Source: Bacteroidales bacterium (GTDB lineage Bacteria > Bacteroidota > Bacteroidia > Bacteroidales > WCHB1-69). Taken from it: DNA of 64,000 nucleotides. Positions 51,926-59,800 of the stretch are shown in pieces. The stretch is taken from the NCBI GenBank assembly GCA_017525245.1, contig JAFXTE010000019.1:16085-80084 (forward strand), given 5' to 3'. The translations under genes were made by a program, and so were the position numbers. Each line of letters starts with the position of its first letter. The first letter of the stretch is position 1. The notes beneath the pieces are model-generated. The model was given only the letters and a program-made list of their open reading frames with translations. It was not told the DNA's origin and ran no database searches.

Positions 51926-52699
51926 ATGACCAAAACGAGACCGCTGATATTGGTTGTCAACGATGACGGCTACGAAGCCAGGGGTTTGGAGGCGATGATA
52001 GAAATTGCCAAGCCGTTGGGTGAAGTGGCGGTGGTGGTGCCTGACCGGACCCGCTCCGGCATGGGGCACGCCATCACTATGGGTGAACCGTTGCGTCTCA
52101 CCAACTACAAAAACGAGGACGGGATCTCCTACTATAAAACCAACGGAACGCCTGTGGATTGCGTGAAGTTGGGCGAGAAAGTGGTGCTCCGCAATCGGAA
52201 AGTCGATTTGCTGCTGTCGGGTATCAACCATGGCTCCAACTCTTCCGTGAGCCTGATCTACTCCGGCACGATGGCCGCTGCCATTGAAGCCGCTTTCGAC
52301 AACATTCCCGCCGTCGGGCTTTCCGTGCAGGACTACAGTCCGAACGCCGACTTCACTGCTTCGATACATTATGGCCGTCAGATTGTCGAAAAGGTGCTGG
52401 AAAAGGGGCTTCCTCCCTATATCTGCCTGAACGTCAACGTTCCGAAAGCACCACTCGAAGCTATCAAAGGTATCCGAATTACCCGCCAGTGCCATGCCAC
52501 CTGGCATGAGGATTTGCAGGAACGCACGGACCCGTATGGCCGAAACTACTACTGGCTCACTGGCTGGTTAGAGCGTCTCGAAGAAGACGAAAGCACCTGC
52601 GAGGGAGCTCTCCAGCGCAACTATGTTTCCGTGCAGCCCGTACAGTTCGACCTGACTGCCCACCAATACATTGCATCTTTAAAACATTTAGAAATATGA
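51926..52699 (+). CDS. surE: 5'/3'-nucleotidase SurE
   Basis: A 257-residue metal-dependent phosphatase acting on nucleoside monophosphates. The N-terminal ILVVNDDGYEARGL has the metal-binding Asp pair, VVVPDRTRSGMGHAIT follows, and the third block LLLSGINHGSN carries the conserved Asn. Length is normal. The gene is very close to the protease stop (2 bp) and overlaps the next gene by 4 bp (ATGA). It therefore forms a unit with the small membrane protein and may be read through from the protease gene. Confidence 0.95.
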   Translation: MTKTRPLILVVNDDGYEARGLEAMIEIAKPLGEVAVVVPDRTRSGMGHAITMGEPLRLTNYKNEDGISYYKTNGTPVDCVKLGEKVVLRNRKVDLLLSGINHGSNSSVSLIYSGTMAAAIEAAFDNIPAVGLSVQDYSPNADFTASIHYGRQIVEKVLEKGLPPYICLNVNVPKAPLEAIKGIRITRQCHATWHEDLQERTDPYGRNYYWLTGWLERLEEDESTCEGALQRNYVSVQPVQFDLTAHQYIASLKHLEI

Positions 52700-53007
52700 T
52701 GGAAAAACTAAGAAGAGACTCTTACGGGATTGGCATCGCTTTGGGTTTGCTGGTTCCTGCTGTTTTATTTGGCATTATATATGGCATTTTCGCGCTGATT
52801 TTGCACTCCAATCCGCAGATGCTCGTAAACAACCCTAATCTGGTGAAAGTGCTGATTCCGAAATTCATTCTCATCGCGCTGATTCCCAACCTGTTTATTT
52901 TGCGCTATTACCTGTTGAAGTTGAAATTCGACAAAACCGGCCGCGGTATCATCGGTGCTACATTTGCGTGGGCAATCGTGTTTTTGGCCGCACAATTCCT
53001 CTTATAA
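52696..53007 (+). CDS. Small membrane protein of unknown function, coupled to surE
   Basis: A 103-residue protein with three hydrophobic helices at about residues 12-36, 52-72 and 83-102. Its ATG overlaps the surE stop (ATGA), so translation is coupled. In Bacteroidota a protein of this size commonly follows surE and precedes lpxB, to my knowledge; lpxB is not here. No motif suggests an activity. A bidirectional terminator follows after about 20 bp. Confidence 0.82.
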   Translation: MMEKLRRDSYGIGIALGLLVPAVLFGIIYGIFALILHSNPQMLVNNPNLVKVLIPKFILIALIPNLFILRYYLLKLKFDKTGRGIIGATFAWAIVFLAAQFLL

Positions 53008-53026
53008 CAGCCAATAGCCAATAGCC

Positions 53027-53061
53027 AAAAGAGGCCCGGAAATTCCGAGCCTCTTTTTTTT
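53027..53061. terminator. Bidirectional terminator between the surE unit and the ferredoxin
   Basis: Stem AAAAGAGGC (53027-53035) / GCCTCTTTT (53049-53057), with a further CGGAA/TTCCG inside and a T-tract to 53061. An AGCCAATAGCC repeat fragment lies just before it. Confidence 0.85.
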
Positions 53062-53083
53062 GTGGTTAGACAAAAAATTTTGA

Positions 53084-53254
53084 CTACTCCAGGCTGATAG
53101 CCTCGCACGGACAAACGTCAGCGCAAGCACCGCATTCGATGCAGAGATCAGGGTTGATGGAGTAAGCAGCGCCTTCAGAGATAGCCTCTTGAGGGCATTC
53201 GCCGATGCAAGTTCCGCAAGCGGCGCAAAGATCTTCATTAATTTTGTATGCCAT
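53084..53254 (-). CDS. 2x[4Fe-4S] ferredoxin
   Basis: A 56-residue clostridial-type ferredoxin. Two complete CxxCxxCxxxCP motifs are visible: CAACGTCIGECP (residues 9-20) and CIECGACADVCP (38-49). They are related by the usual pseudo-twofold repeat. It is a low-potential electron carrier for anaerobic redox enzymes. The start MAYKINEDLC at 53254 is standard; the -7 box at 53282-53289 excludes the longer frame to 53284. It is monocistronic. Confidence 0.95.
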   Translation of the reverse strand: MAYKINEDLCAACGTCIGECPQEAISEGAAYSINPDLCIECGACADVCPCEAISLE

Positions 53255-53281
53255 ACTTTTTAATTGTTGTTGATTGAGCGG

Positions 53282-53289
53282 CAAAGATA
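53282..53289 (-). promoter_or_regulatory. Promoter -7 box of the ferredoxin gene
   Basis: TATCTTTG on the minus strand, 27 bp upstream of the ATG. Confidence 0.65.
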
Positions 53290-53395
53290 CACTTTTTATG
53301 AATCTCTGAACACTCGGTGAAAATTTTTATTAATAGGTTTCCGTTCATTTTTCAAGGGCGGATAGATGGTGACTACAAACTGAAGTTTAATGGAC

Positions 53396-53431
53396 AAAAA
53401 AAGATTCGACATGGCTGCCGAATCTTTTTTT
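53396..53431 (-). terminator. Terminator of the EF-G-like gene
   Basis: Perfect 12-bp stem AAAAAAGATTCG (53397-53408) / CGAATCTTTTTT (53419-53430) with a 10-nt loop. It works in either direction. Confidence 0.85.
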
Positions 53432-53453
53432 ATTACATAAAAACGAATCTGGA

Positions 53454-55583
53454 TTATTCCTCGTCTTTGTGCTCTTCTTCGTATTTCTTGATGATTTCGC
53501 TTTGAACATCGGCAGAAACTTGCTGATATTCGGCGAATTTCATGCTGTAAGAAGCACGACCGGAAGTGATGGAACTCAACGTGGTGGAGTACTTGTTCAT
53601 CTCAGCCAACGGAATCTTAGCGTGGATCATCTGGAACGCGCCTTCGCTGTCCATACCCATCATGATACCGCGACGGCCCTGCAAGTCGGTCATCACATCG
53701 CCCATACGGTCGGCGGGAACGAAAATGTCAACGTCGTAGATAGGCTCCAGAATCTTCGGACCGGCGTTCTTGAAGGCTTCCTTGAAAGCGTTACGGCCAG
53801 CCAACTTGAATGCCAATTCGTTGGAGTCAACCGGGTGCATTTTACCGTCGTAGATGTTCACCACGATGTCGCGGGCGTAAGAACCGGTGAGCGGACCCTC
53901 TTCCATCTTCTCCATGATACCCTTCAAAATAGCGGGCATGAAGCGTGCATCGATGGCACCACCGACGATACAGTTGTTGAAGATCAACTTGCCGCCCCAA
54001 GGCAGATCGTAGGTCTCCGTGGCACGGATCGGGTATTTGGTCTGGGTGGGCATGCCTTCGTAGTAAGACTCGATAAGCATGTGAACCTCACCGAATTGAC
54101 CGGAACCACCGGACTGTTTTTTGTGACGGTACATTGCCTCAGCAGATTTCGTGATGGTCTCACGATACGGAATCTTCGGAGCATAGTATTCAATATCAAT
54201 CTTGTTGAGCTTCTCAATCATCCATTTCACGATGTTGAGGTGTTGCTCGCCTTGACCGGAGATGATGAGCTGTTTCAGTTCCTTGGACTGTTCCATCTGG
54301 AAAGTCGGGTCAGTCTTGCGGATTTCGTTGAGGGCAGCACCCAATTTCTCATCGTCAGAGCTGTTGACGGCGCGAACGGCGGTGCGGAACTTAGGATCCG
54401 GATAAACCGTGGGTTCAATCACGTCATCGCCCTTGGCAACGAGAGTAGAGCAAGCGGGAGAAGATTTCAGCTTGATAGTAGCCACGATGTCGCCGGCCAC
54501 GGCCTTCTCAACCTCCACACGGTTCTTGCCGCAGAATGCGAGCAGCTGAGAAATACGCTCTTTAGTATTAGTGGTGGTGTTCAACAAATCGTCAGCCTTC
54601 TTGATTTCGCCGTCGGCAACCTTGATGAAAGCAACCTCACCGAGGTGTTGTTCGATACCAATCTTGAAGATGTAACCTGCGAAAGGATTGGCGGCATTGC
54701 ATTTGTGCTCGTTGCCGTTGGTGGCTTTCATAGTGCGGCCTTCATCGGGAGTCGGGCAGTTCTTGATGACGAGATCCATGAGGCGGTCAATGCCTTGGTC
54801 GGTCTTGGCGGCGATGCAAATCACCGGGAAAGTGCCGCGGTTGGCGATACCGAGTTTCAGACCACGAATCATTTCGTCTTCGGAAAGAGTACCCTCTTCG
54901 AAGTATTTGTCCATCAAAGCCTCGTCGTTTTCAGCAGCAGCTTCAATCAAAGCAGCGTGCATCTCTTCAGCCTTGCCCATTTGGTCTGCGGGGATGTCTT
55001 CCACCACCATTTTGCCACCGTTGGCCGGGAATTTGAGCATCTTCATTTGCAGAAGGTCGATCACGGCGTCGAAGCCGATACCGGCGTTCACGGGATATTG
55101 GAAAGCCATGACGCTGCCGCCGAAGTATTCCTTCAGCTGGTGCAGGGTCTCGTCAAAGTTGGCTTTTTCGTGGTCGAGTTGGTTGACGGCAAACATCACG
55201 GGGATGCCAGCGGCCTTGGCGTGGCGCCATTGGATTTCGGCACCCACATCGACACCGTTCTGGGAGTTGATGACCATGAGGGCGGTGTCCATCACGCGCA
55301 GGGCGGAAATCGTCTCACCAATGAAGTCGTCAAAACCGGGGCAATCAACCATGTTGATTTTCATGCCGTTGAATTCGGCATACATGACAGAGCTTTGGAT
55401 AGATTGTTGTCTTTCGAGTTCCACTTCACGGTAGTCGGAAAGTGTGTTCTTGTCCTCAACAGTACCTCTTCTGCTGATGACGCCGCCGTGAAATGCCATA
55501 GCCTCACAGAGAGTGGTCTTACCCGTGCGGTTACCGCCGATGACAGCGATATTTCTGATTTCTTTCGTTTGATAAACTTTCAT
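53454..55583 (-). CDS. Elongation factor G paralogue (EF-G2 type)
   Basis: A 709-residue translation factor with all five EF-G domains in order. G1 is GGNRTGKT (residues 16-23). G3 reads DCPGFDDF (80-87), where canonical EF-G has DTPGHVDF, so the catalytic switch II His is Phe84. G4 is NQLD (134-137) in place of NKxD. Domain IV (SGGSGQFGEVHMLIE, GGAIDARFMPAILKGI) and domain V are intact. A Bacteroides EF-G2 that supports translocation without GTP hydrolysis during starvation has been described, and this protein looks like its relative. It has its own promoter (TAACTTTG, 55637-55644) and terminator. Confidence 0.9.
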   Translation of the reverse strand: MKVYQTKEIRNIAVIGGNRTGKTTLCEAMAFHGGVISRRGTVEDKNTLSDYREVELERQQSIQSSVMYAEFNGMKINMVDCPGFDDFIGETISALRVMDTALMVINSQNGVDVGAEIQWRHAKAAGIPVMFAVNQLDHEKANFDETLHQLKEYFGGSVMAFQYPVNAGIGFDAVIDLLQMKMLKFPANGGKMVVEDIPADQMGKAEEMHAALIEAAAENDEALMDKYFEEGTLSEDEMIRGLKLGIANRGTFPVICIAAKTDQGIDRLMDLVIKNCPTPDEGRTMKATNGNEHKCNAANPFAGYIFKIGIEQHLGEVAFIKVADGEIKKADDLLNTTTNTKERISQLLAFCGKNRVEVEKAVAGDIVATIKLKSSPACSTLVAKGDDVIEPTVYPDPKFRTAVRAVNSSDDEKLGAALNEIRKTDPTFQMEQSKELKQLIISGQGEQHLNIVKWMIEKLNKIDIEYYAPKIPYRETITKSAEAMYRHKKQSGGSGQFGEVHMLIESYYEGMPTQTKYPIRATETYDLPWGGKLIFNNCIVGGAIDARFMPAILKGIMEKMEEGPLTGSYARDIVVNIYDGKMHPVDSNELAFKLAGRNAFKEAFKNAGPKILEPIYDVDIFVPADRMGDVMTDLQGRRGIMMGMDSEGAFQMIHAKIPLAEMNKYSTTLSSITSGRASYSMKFAEYQQVSADVQSEIIKKYEEEHKDEE

Positions 55584-55636
55584 TGGTGTATAATTAATTG
55601 ATTTTTAATATTTTATATTTTTAACATAATAGGGCG

Positions 55637-55644
55637 CAAAGTTA
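55637..55644 (-). promoter_or_regulatory. Promoter -7 box of the EF-G2-type gene
   Basis: TAACTTTG on the minus strand, giving a leader of about 50 nt in AT-rich sequence. Confidence 0.55.
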
Positions 55645-55915
55645 CAAAAAATTTTGACATAAGGGGATGGTTGGAGAAAATTATTATCAAACAGCAATTG
55701 CACCATTTCGTTTGGCCACCCTCTCCTAACAAAAACAACACGCATTGCCGAAACCAACTTCCCCAACGTTAAAGCGATGCCTTGACCGGCCAAACGGAAC
55801 CTCCGACCCGCAAGGGCAGGGAGAATCGGAAACAGCGCTACCCGCAAGAGCAGGAAGGAACGCCATTCCTCGCAAACCGTAAATCGCAAATCGCAAACCG
55901 CAAACCGCAAACCGC
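55645..55915. other. Repeat-rich gap between the EF-G2 and DUF5618 genes
   Basis: It contains the ~50-bp repeat, CCGCAAGGGCA / CCGCAAGAGCA motifs (also near 63025-63070) and a GCAAACC/GCAAATC tandem (55872-55915). The last leads into a terminator-like hairpin. Open frames here are not gene-like. Confidence 0.5.
55695..55744. repeat. ~50-bp direct repeat, left copy
   Basis: About 45 of 50 positions match 56653-56702. The two copies flank the DUF5618 gene. On the minus strand the repeat encodes MRVVFVR(K/R)G-like peptides. Confidence 0.8.
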
Positions 55916-55943
55916 AAAAAAGGCGCAGCCTCCGGCCACTCCC
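55916..55943 (-). terminator. Shared terminator repeat, copy 1 (after DUF5618)
   Basis: On the minus strand GGGAGTGGCC...GGCTGCGCC forms a ~9-bp stem with two G-T pairs, followed by TTTTTT. The same element occurs at 56754-56781 and 63115-63142. Confidence 0.7.
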
Positions 55944-55958
55944 AAAACTGCTAACTGC

Positions 55959-56369
55959 TCACGCGCACACAACCTTCGGCATCAGCGTCGCGCAATTGTC
56001 GATGATAGCGTTGGCCCTTTCGAAACCTGCGTCACAGATTTTCTTATCCCTGTTGCCGTCGTAACCCATTACAAGGTGCATGGTCTCATAGCCAAGATTC
56101 AAGAACTTCAGTAATTTTCCATCTCTTTTCGCGACAGCTTCCTGGTATTTTTTTATCGAAGGGCGTCCTTTTCCCTTTCGTACATTAAACACAGCGTCAA
56201 GGGCGATAAGACAGCCTTTCCACAATGTGTCTCCCGCAATCCGGACATACTTTTTATCCCTGTACGATTTAGTCTCCGGATCATACTTCGACTTCTGTAT
56301 GATTTCTTCCGCGTTGGCCACGTATCTCCGGGCCTCTTCGATGGGATTGTTGCTTATCGCTTCTTCCAT
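55959..56369 (-). CDS. DUF5618-family protein
   Basis: A 136-residue helical protein resembling the DUF5618 family of Bacteroidota, probably a four-helix bundle. Recognisable stretches are IEEARRYVANAEEIIQKSK, KKYVRIAGDTLWKGCLIALD, GRPSIKKYQEAV and LGYETMHLVMGYDGNRD. Its function is unknown; some relatives resemble HEPN-like bundles, but no RxxxxH motif is seen. The start at 56369 (MEEAISNN) is set by the TAATTTTG promoter box at 56406-56413. The gene lies between two ~50-bp direct repeats. Confidence 0.78.
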   Translation of the reverse strand: MEEAISNNPIEEARRYVANAEEIIQKSKYDPETKSYRDKKYVRIAGDTLWKGCLIALDAVFNVRKGKGRPSIKKYQEAVAKRDGKLLKFLNLGYETMHLVMGYDGNRDKKICDAGFERANAIIDNCATLMPKVVCA

Positions 56370-56405
56370 TGTTTCTAGTATTAATGAGTCAAAAAATAAA
56401 CGCGG

Positions 56406-56413
56406 CAAAATTA
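56406..56413 (-). promoter_or_regulatory. Promoter -7 box of the DUF5618 gene
   Basis: TAATTTTG on the minus strand, 36 bp upstream of the ATG. It falls inside the longer frame and so decides the start. Confidence 0.55.
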
Positions 56414-56475
56414 CATTTTTTTCAATATCACCAATTGAAATGATAAAATATTATTTACAGAGCATTTTTTTACAA

Positions 56476-56706
56476 TTAACTGTTAATTTTATTCTTTGGG
56501 CGTTCCGGCGCGGCGGCGAACAAATCATCCATCCGTTTGCCCGCAGACCTGACGGCCTGCGAAAAATGCACGGATTCCCGCATCGCTACCGAGCCCTTCA
56601 GCCCTATGGGCTGCTTCGCGTACGGTACAACCAAACAAACCGACCCAACCAGCAAATGCACCATTCCGTTTGGCCGCCCTTTCCTAACGAAAACAACACG
56701 CATCAT
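56476..56706 (-). CDS. Short repeat-associated open frame, doubtful
   Basis: A 76-codon frame beginning MMRVVFVRKGRPNGMVHLLV and containing HFSQAVRSAGKRMDDLFAAA. Its first ~17 codons lie in the ~50-bp repeat, and a degenerate copy of that start (MRVVFVRRGWPNEMVQLL) occurs in the left repeat. Base composition is coding-like and higher in GC than the flanks. No promoter or family is recognised. It may be part of a dispersed element and not a true gene. Confidence 0.35.
   Translation of the reverse strand: MMRVVFVRKGRPNGMVHLLVGSVCLVVPYAKQPIGLKGSVAMRESVHFSQAVRSAGKRMDDLFAAAPERPKNKINS
56653..56702. repeat. ~50-bp direct repeat, right copy
   Basis: Right-hand copy of 55695-55744, 958 bp away. Confidence 0.8.
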
Positions 56707-56753
56707 TCATCATTCATAATTCAACATTCTTCATTCTACATTCTACATTAACA

Positions 56754-56781
56754 ACAAAGGGCGCAGCCCCCGGCCACGCCC
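56754..56781 (-). terminator. Shared terminator repeat, copy 2 (after the large FISUMP gene)
   Basis: On the minus strand a 10-bp stem GGGCGTGGCC / GGGCTGCGCCC with two G-T pairs is followed by TTTGTTGT. ACGTGAGACGT tandems lie between it and the stop codon. Confidence 0.65.
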
Positions 56782-56819
56782 TAATCTCACGTCTCACGTC
56801 CTACGTCTCACGTCTGTTT

Positions 56820-59800
56820 TTAATCGCGGAGGCAGCGGACGGAACTGCCAGCGTACCAGATGCCGTTGATTATGCTCACGTAAGCGTTGTTGTGGGACTG
56901 TTGGAGATAATGCGCATGGTCGCTGAACGACTGCGTAGAGGACCAGATTTCAGCGATGCTGCCCGCGTTGTGGAATTCCTCACTGTTGGTGCCGCCTGCC
57001 GGAACGATGGAAAAGCCCGTGGCGTTGTTACTTCCCGGATTGTTGCCGACGGCACAGTCTGTAGTACTGCTATTCCACCATGCAGGGGCGGCCAACGCCT
57101 TGGCGATGTTGTTGTTGTTGCCGCTGCAGGTGTATTCGCTATGGCTGCTCACATAATTGGTTAACTGTGTCCACTCCGCATAACTCGGCACGTGCCAACC
57201 CGTGGGGCAGATACCCTGCACCCCGCTCGGGTTGGCTTCACTTGAAGAAGCTCCATGCATCACGGCAGGCCAGTTGTAAAGGTAACCACGCTGTTCCAAC
57301 GGAATGCCGGAGCTGCTGTAATCGAAGTAATATGGCTCAGTAGAGCTCAAACCGCCACTGGGAATGTCCGTGCCGTTCGCGTATTTCGTGGTGCGGAGGT
57401 TCTCCTTCATCCAGCACTGGTTGCCAATCTTCACCGTGGAGTAATAGTTGCCTTGCACATCCACCGCTTTGGCCGCTGTACACGATGGCTTGTCCACTAT
57501 GTCTATGCTTAACGCAAAACCCGCGTAACTACAGACAGTTGCGTCTGAACGGAACCGTATGGTAATGGTATTTCCAACAGAATAAATAGGTTCTGAAATG
57601 GTTCCTGAACCGCCTAATTTCACAATGGTATTTGCTCCGGCAGCACCGGTTCCATTATAAATTAAAATAGTATCGAAACTAGTTTCTGTTTGATAACTGC
57701 CTGTAATCTTAAACACTTTGTTGCTGCTATTCGCCACGAATGTCAGTGAACCGTCCCAACTATTACCGTAATTGCCATCGGGACCGCCCCAATCATAGAC
57801 ATCCAAATGAATCACCGTATTGTCAAGGTTGACAGTCGTGGTACCAGAAGAAGGAACCTTATAGGTAGCGGTGTGCAAATCAACGATAACATCTTGCAAA
57901 CTGTCAAATTTGTCCTGCAAACTGTCGTACTTGTCCTGCAAGTTGTCCATCTGCTGTTGTAATGTACTCACAGCATCGTTGATCATGGCCTGCACCTGTT
58001 CGGCGGTGAGGGAGGTGATGTTCACCGTCTGGTCTGAGCTTTGGTTGGCCGTGAACGTGCCCACGTTGGTGCCGTTCTGCTGGATGGTCAGCGTGGCGTC
58101 GTTCACCGTGGGAATCGTCGGTCTATTATCCAAATCGTTGTAGTCGCCGGTGAAGGCCACCTCAGCCAAGCTGTCATGCAGGTTGATGGTGGCAGCGGAC
58201 GTTTCCGCATCACGGAGGCAGCGGACAGATAATCCGTCGCGGCGGAGACTACTGCTTTCTGATACCACTCCGCTGCTGAAGTAGACTAGGAAACGGCTCC
58301 ATGCGGTGCTCGAACCGGATGCCGTGGAGGACCAGAAGTAGGCGCGGAAGCCGTCCGCGTAGTTGAACCCGTTGTTATCCCAGTAGCCGGCAGGAAGAGC
58401 ACTAAAGCCCGAAGCGTTGTTTGCCGACAAGTTGTTGCCCACCACGCAAGGGCCACTGTTCGTTTCCCAATCCTCAGTGGAGGCCAGTGCCTTGGCAATG
58501 TTGAGGATGTTTCCGCCGCAGGTGTATTCGCTTTGGGAACTCACATAGTCCGTCAATGCCGTCCACTCCGCATCGCTCGGCAGGTGCCACCCGCTCGGGC
58601 AAGCCAACTTGGCCGCTTCCCAGTTGTAGTAGTAACCGTAGGTGACCGCGTCAACACCCGGGTTCTCGTAGTAGTACGGCTCCGTGTAGCTATATGCGCC
58701 AGAAGATGTCGCGTCCGTGGCACCGGCGGGCACAACCCGCAGGTTCGTCTTCGTCCAGCACTGCGTGCCGATGAGCACCGTCTCGTACTCATTGCCGTCG
58801 GCATCCACCATCTTGCTCGTGCCGCACTCGAAGTTCACCGTGTTGTTCAGGTCGTCCACCACGCCCTGCAGGCTGTCAAGCTGCTGCTGCAACCCTGTGA
58901 TGTCGGGAATCACCGTCGCGAGAGCGTCGATGTCCGCGCCCCAGCGGTCGTTGGCGAGGAGGTAGTAGCGGCCGCCGGATCCGGAATTGTACATAAACAA
59001 ACAGCGGTCGTTCGCCTTGATGGTTCCAGCAGGCAGTGCGGATTCGTGATAGTAAATCGGCTTAGCACCCATGTTGTTGATGTTCAGGTTTGCGCCAGCA
59101 GGCACGGCGCGGGTAAAGGCTAACGACACCACACCACCGCTCACTAATTCATAGGAGGAGAAGCTAACCGTAATATCAGTTGCCCCAGAAGGATTGTCAA
59201 CCTTGTTCTTCACAATTCCCTGTCCGAAGGTCGCATTGGTGGGCTTGTTGGTCAGGTCATTGTAGTTCTTGTCCCATGCACTGAATATGGGATCCGACTC
59301 AACACTGATGCCGCCCATGCCATCGGGGATGGCGGTGAGGTAGCCCATATCATTCGTAAATTGGCTCAAACCGGTGGGTTTGTTGGTCAAGTCGTTGTAG
59401 TTGCCGGTGGTGGCCACCGTAGCGAGATTCGGTTTGTGTAAAATCTGCGCTACACCGCTCGTAGCATTCCAGTCGGCGTTCTGCTGCGTGGGAACGTCGC
59501 TGGCGGTGATGAAGCCCACATTGTTGTCAAGTTGACTGAGTTGGGTCGGGATGGTGGGCTTGTTGCTCAGGTCGTTGTAGTTGCCAGAGGTGGCTACGGC
59601 TGCAAGAGCATTGAGATCGGCGCCCCAGCGGTCGATGGCAATCAGGTAATAGCGTTCACCAGGACCATTGTACATGAACAGACAGCGGTCGTTCGCCTTG
59701 ATGAGTCCGGCGGGCAGGGCGGCTTCGTGGTAGTAAATCGGTTTCGCACCCTTGTTGTTGATGTTCAAGGTTGCGCCAGCGGGCACCGCACGGGTGAAGG

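Noticed and set aside
53469-55601. Long plus-strand open frame opposite the EF-G2-type gene
   Set aside because: It is the antisense shadow of a gene with full EF-G domain order. It has no family motifs and starts beyond the sense gene start.
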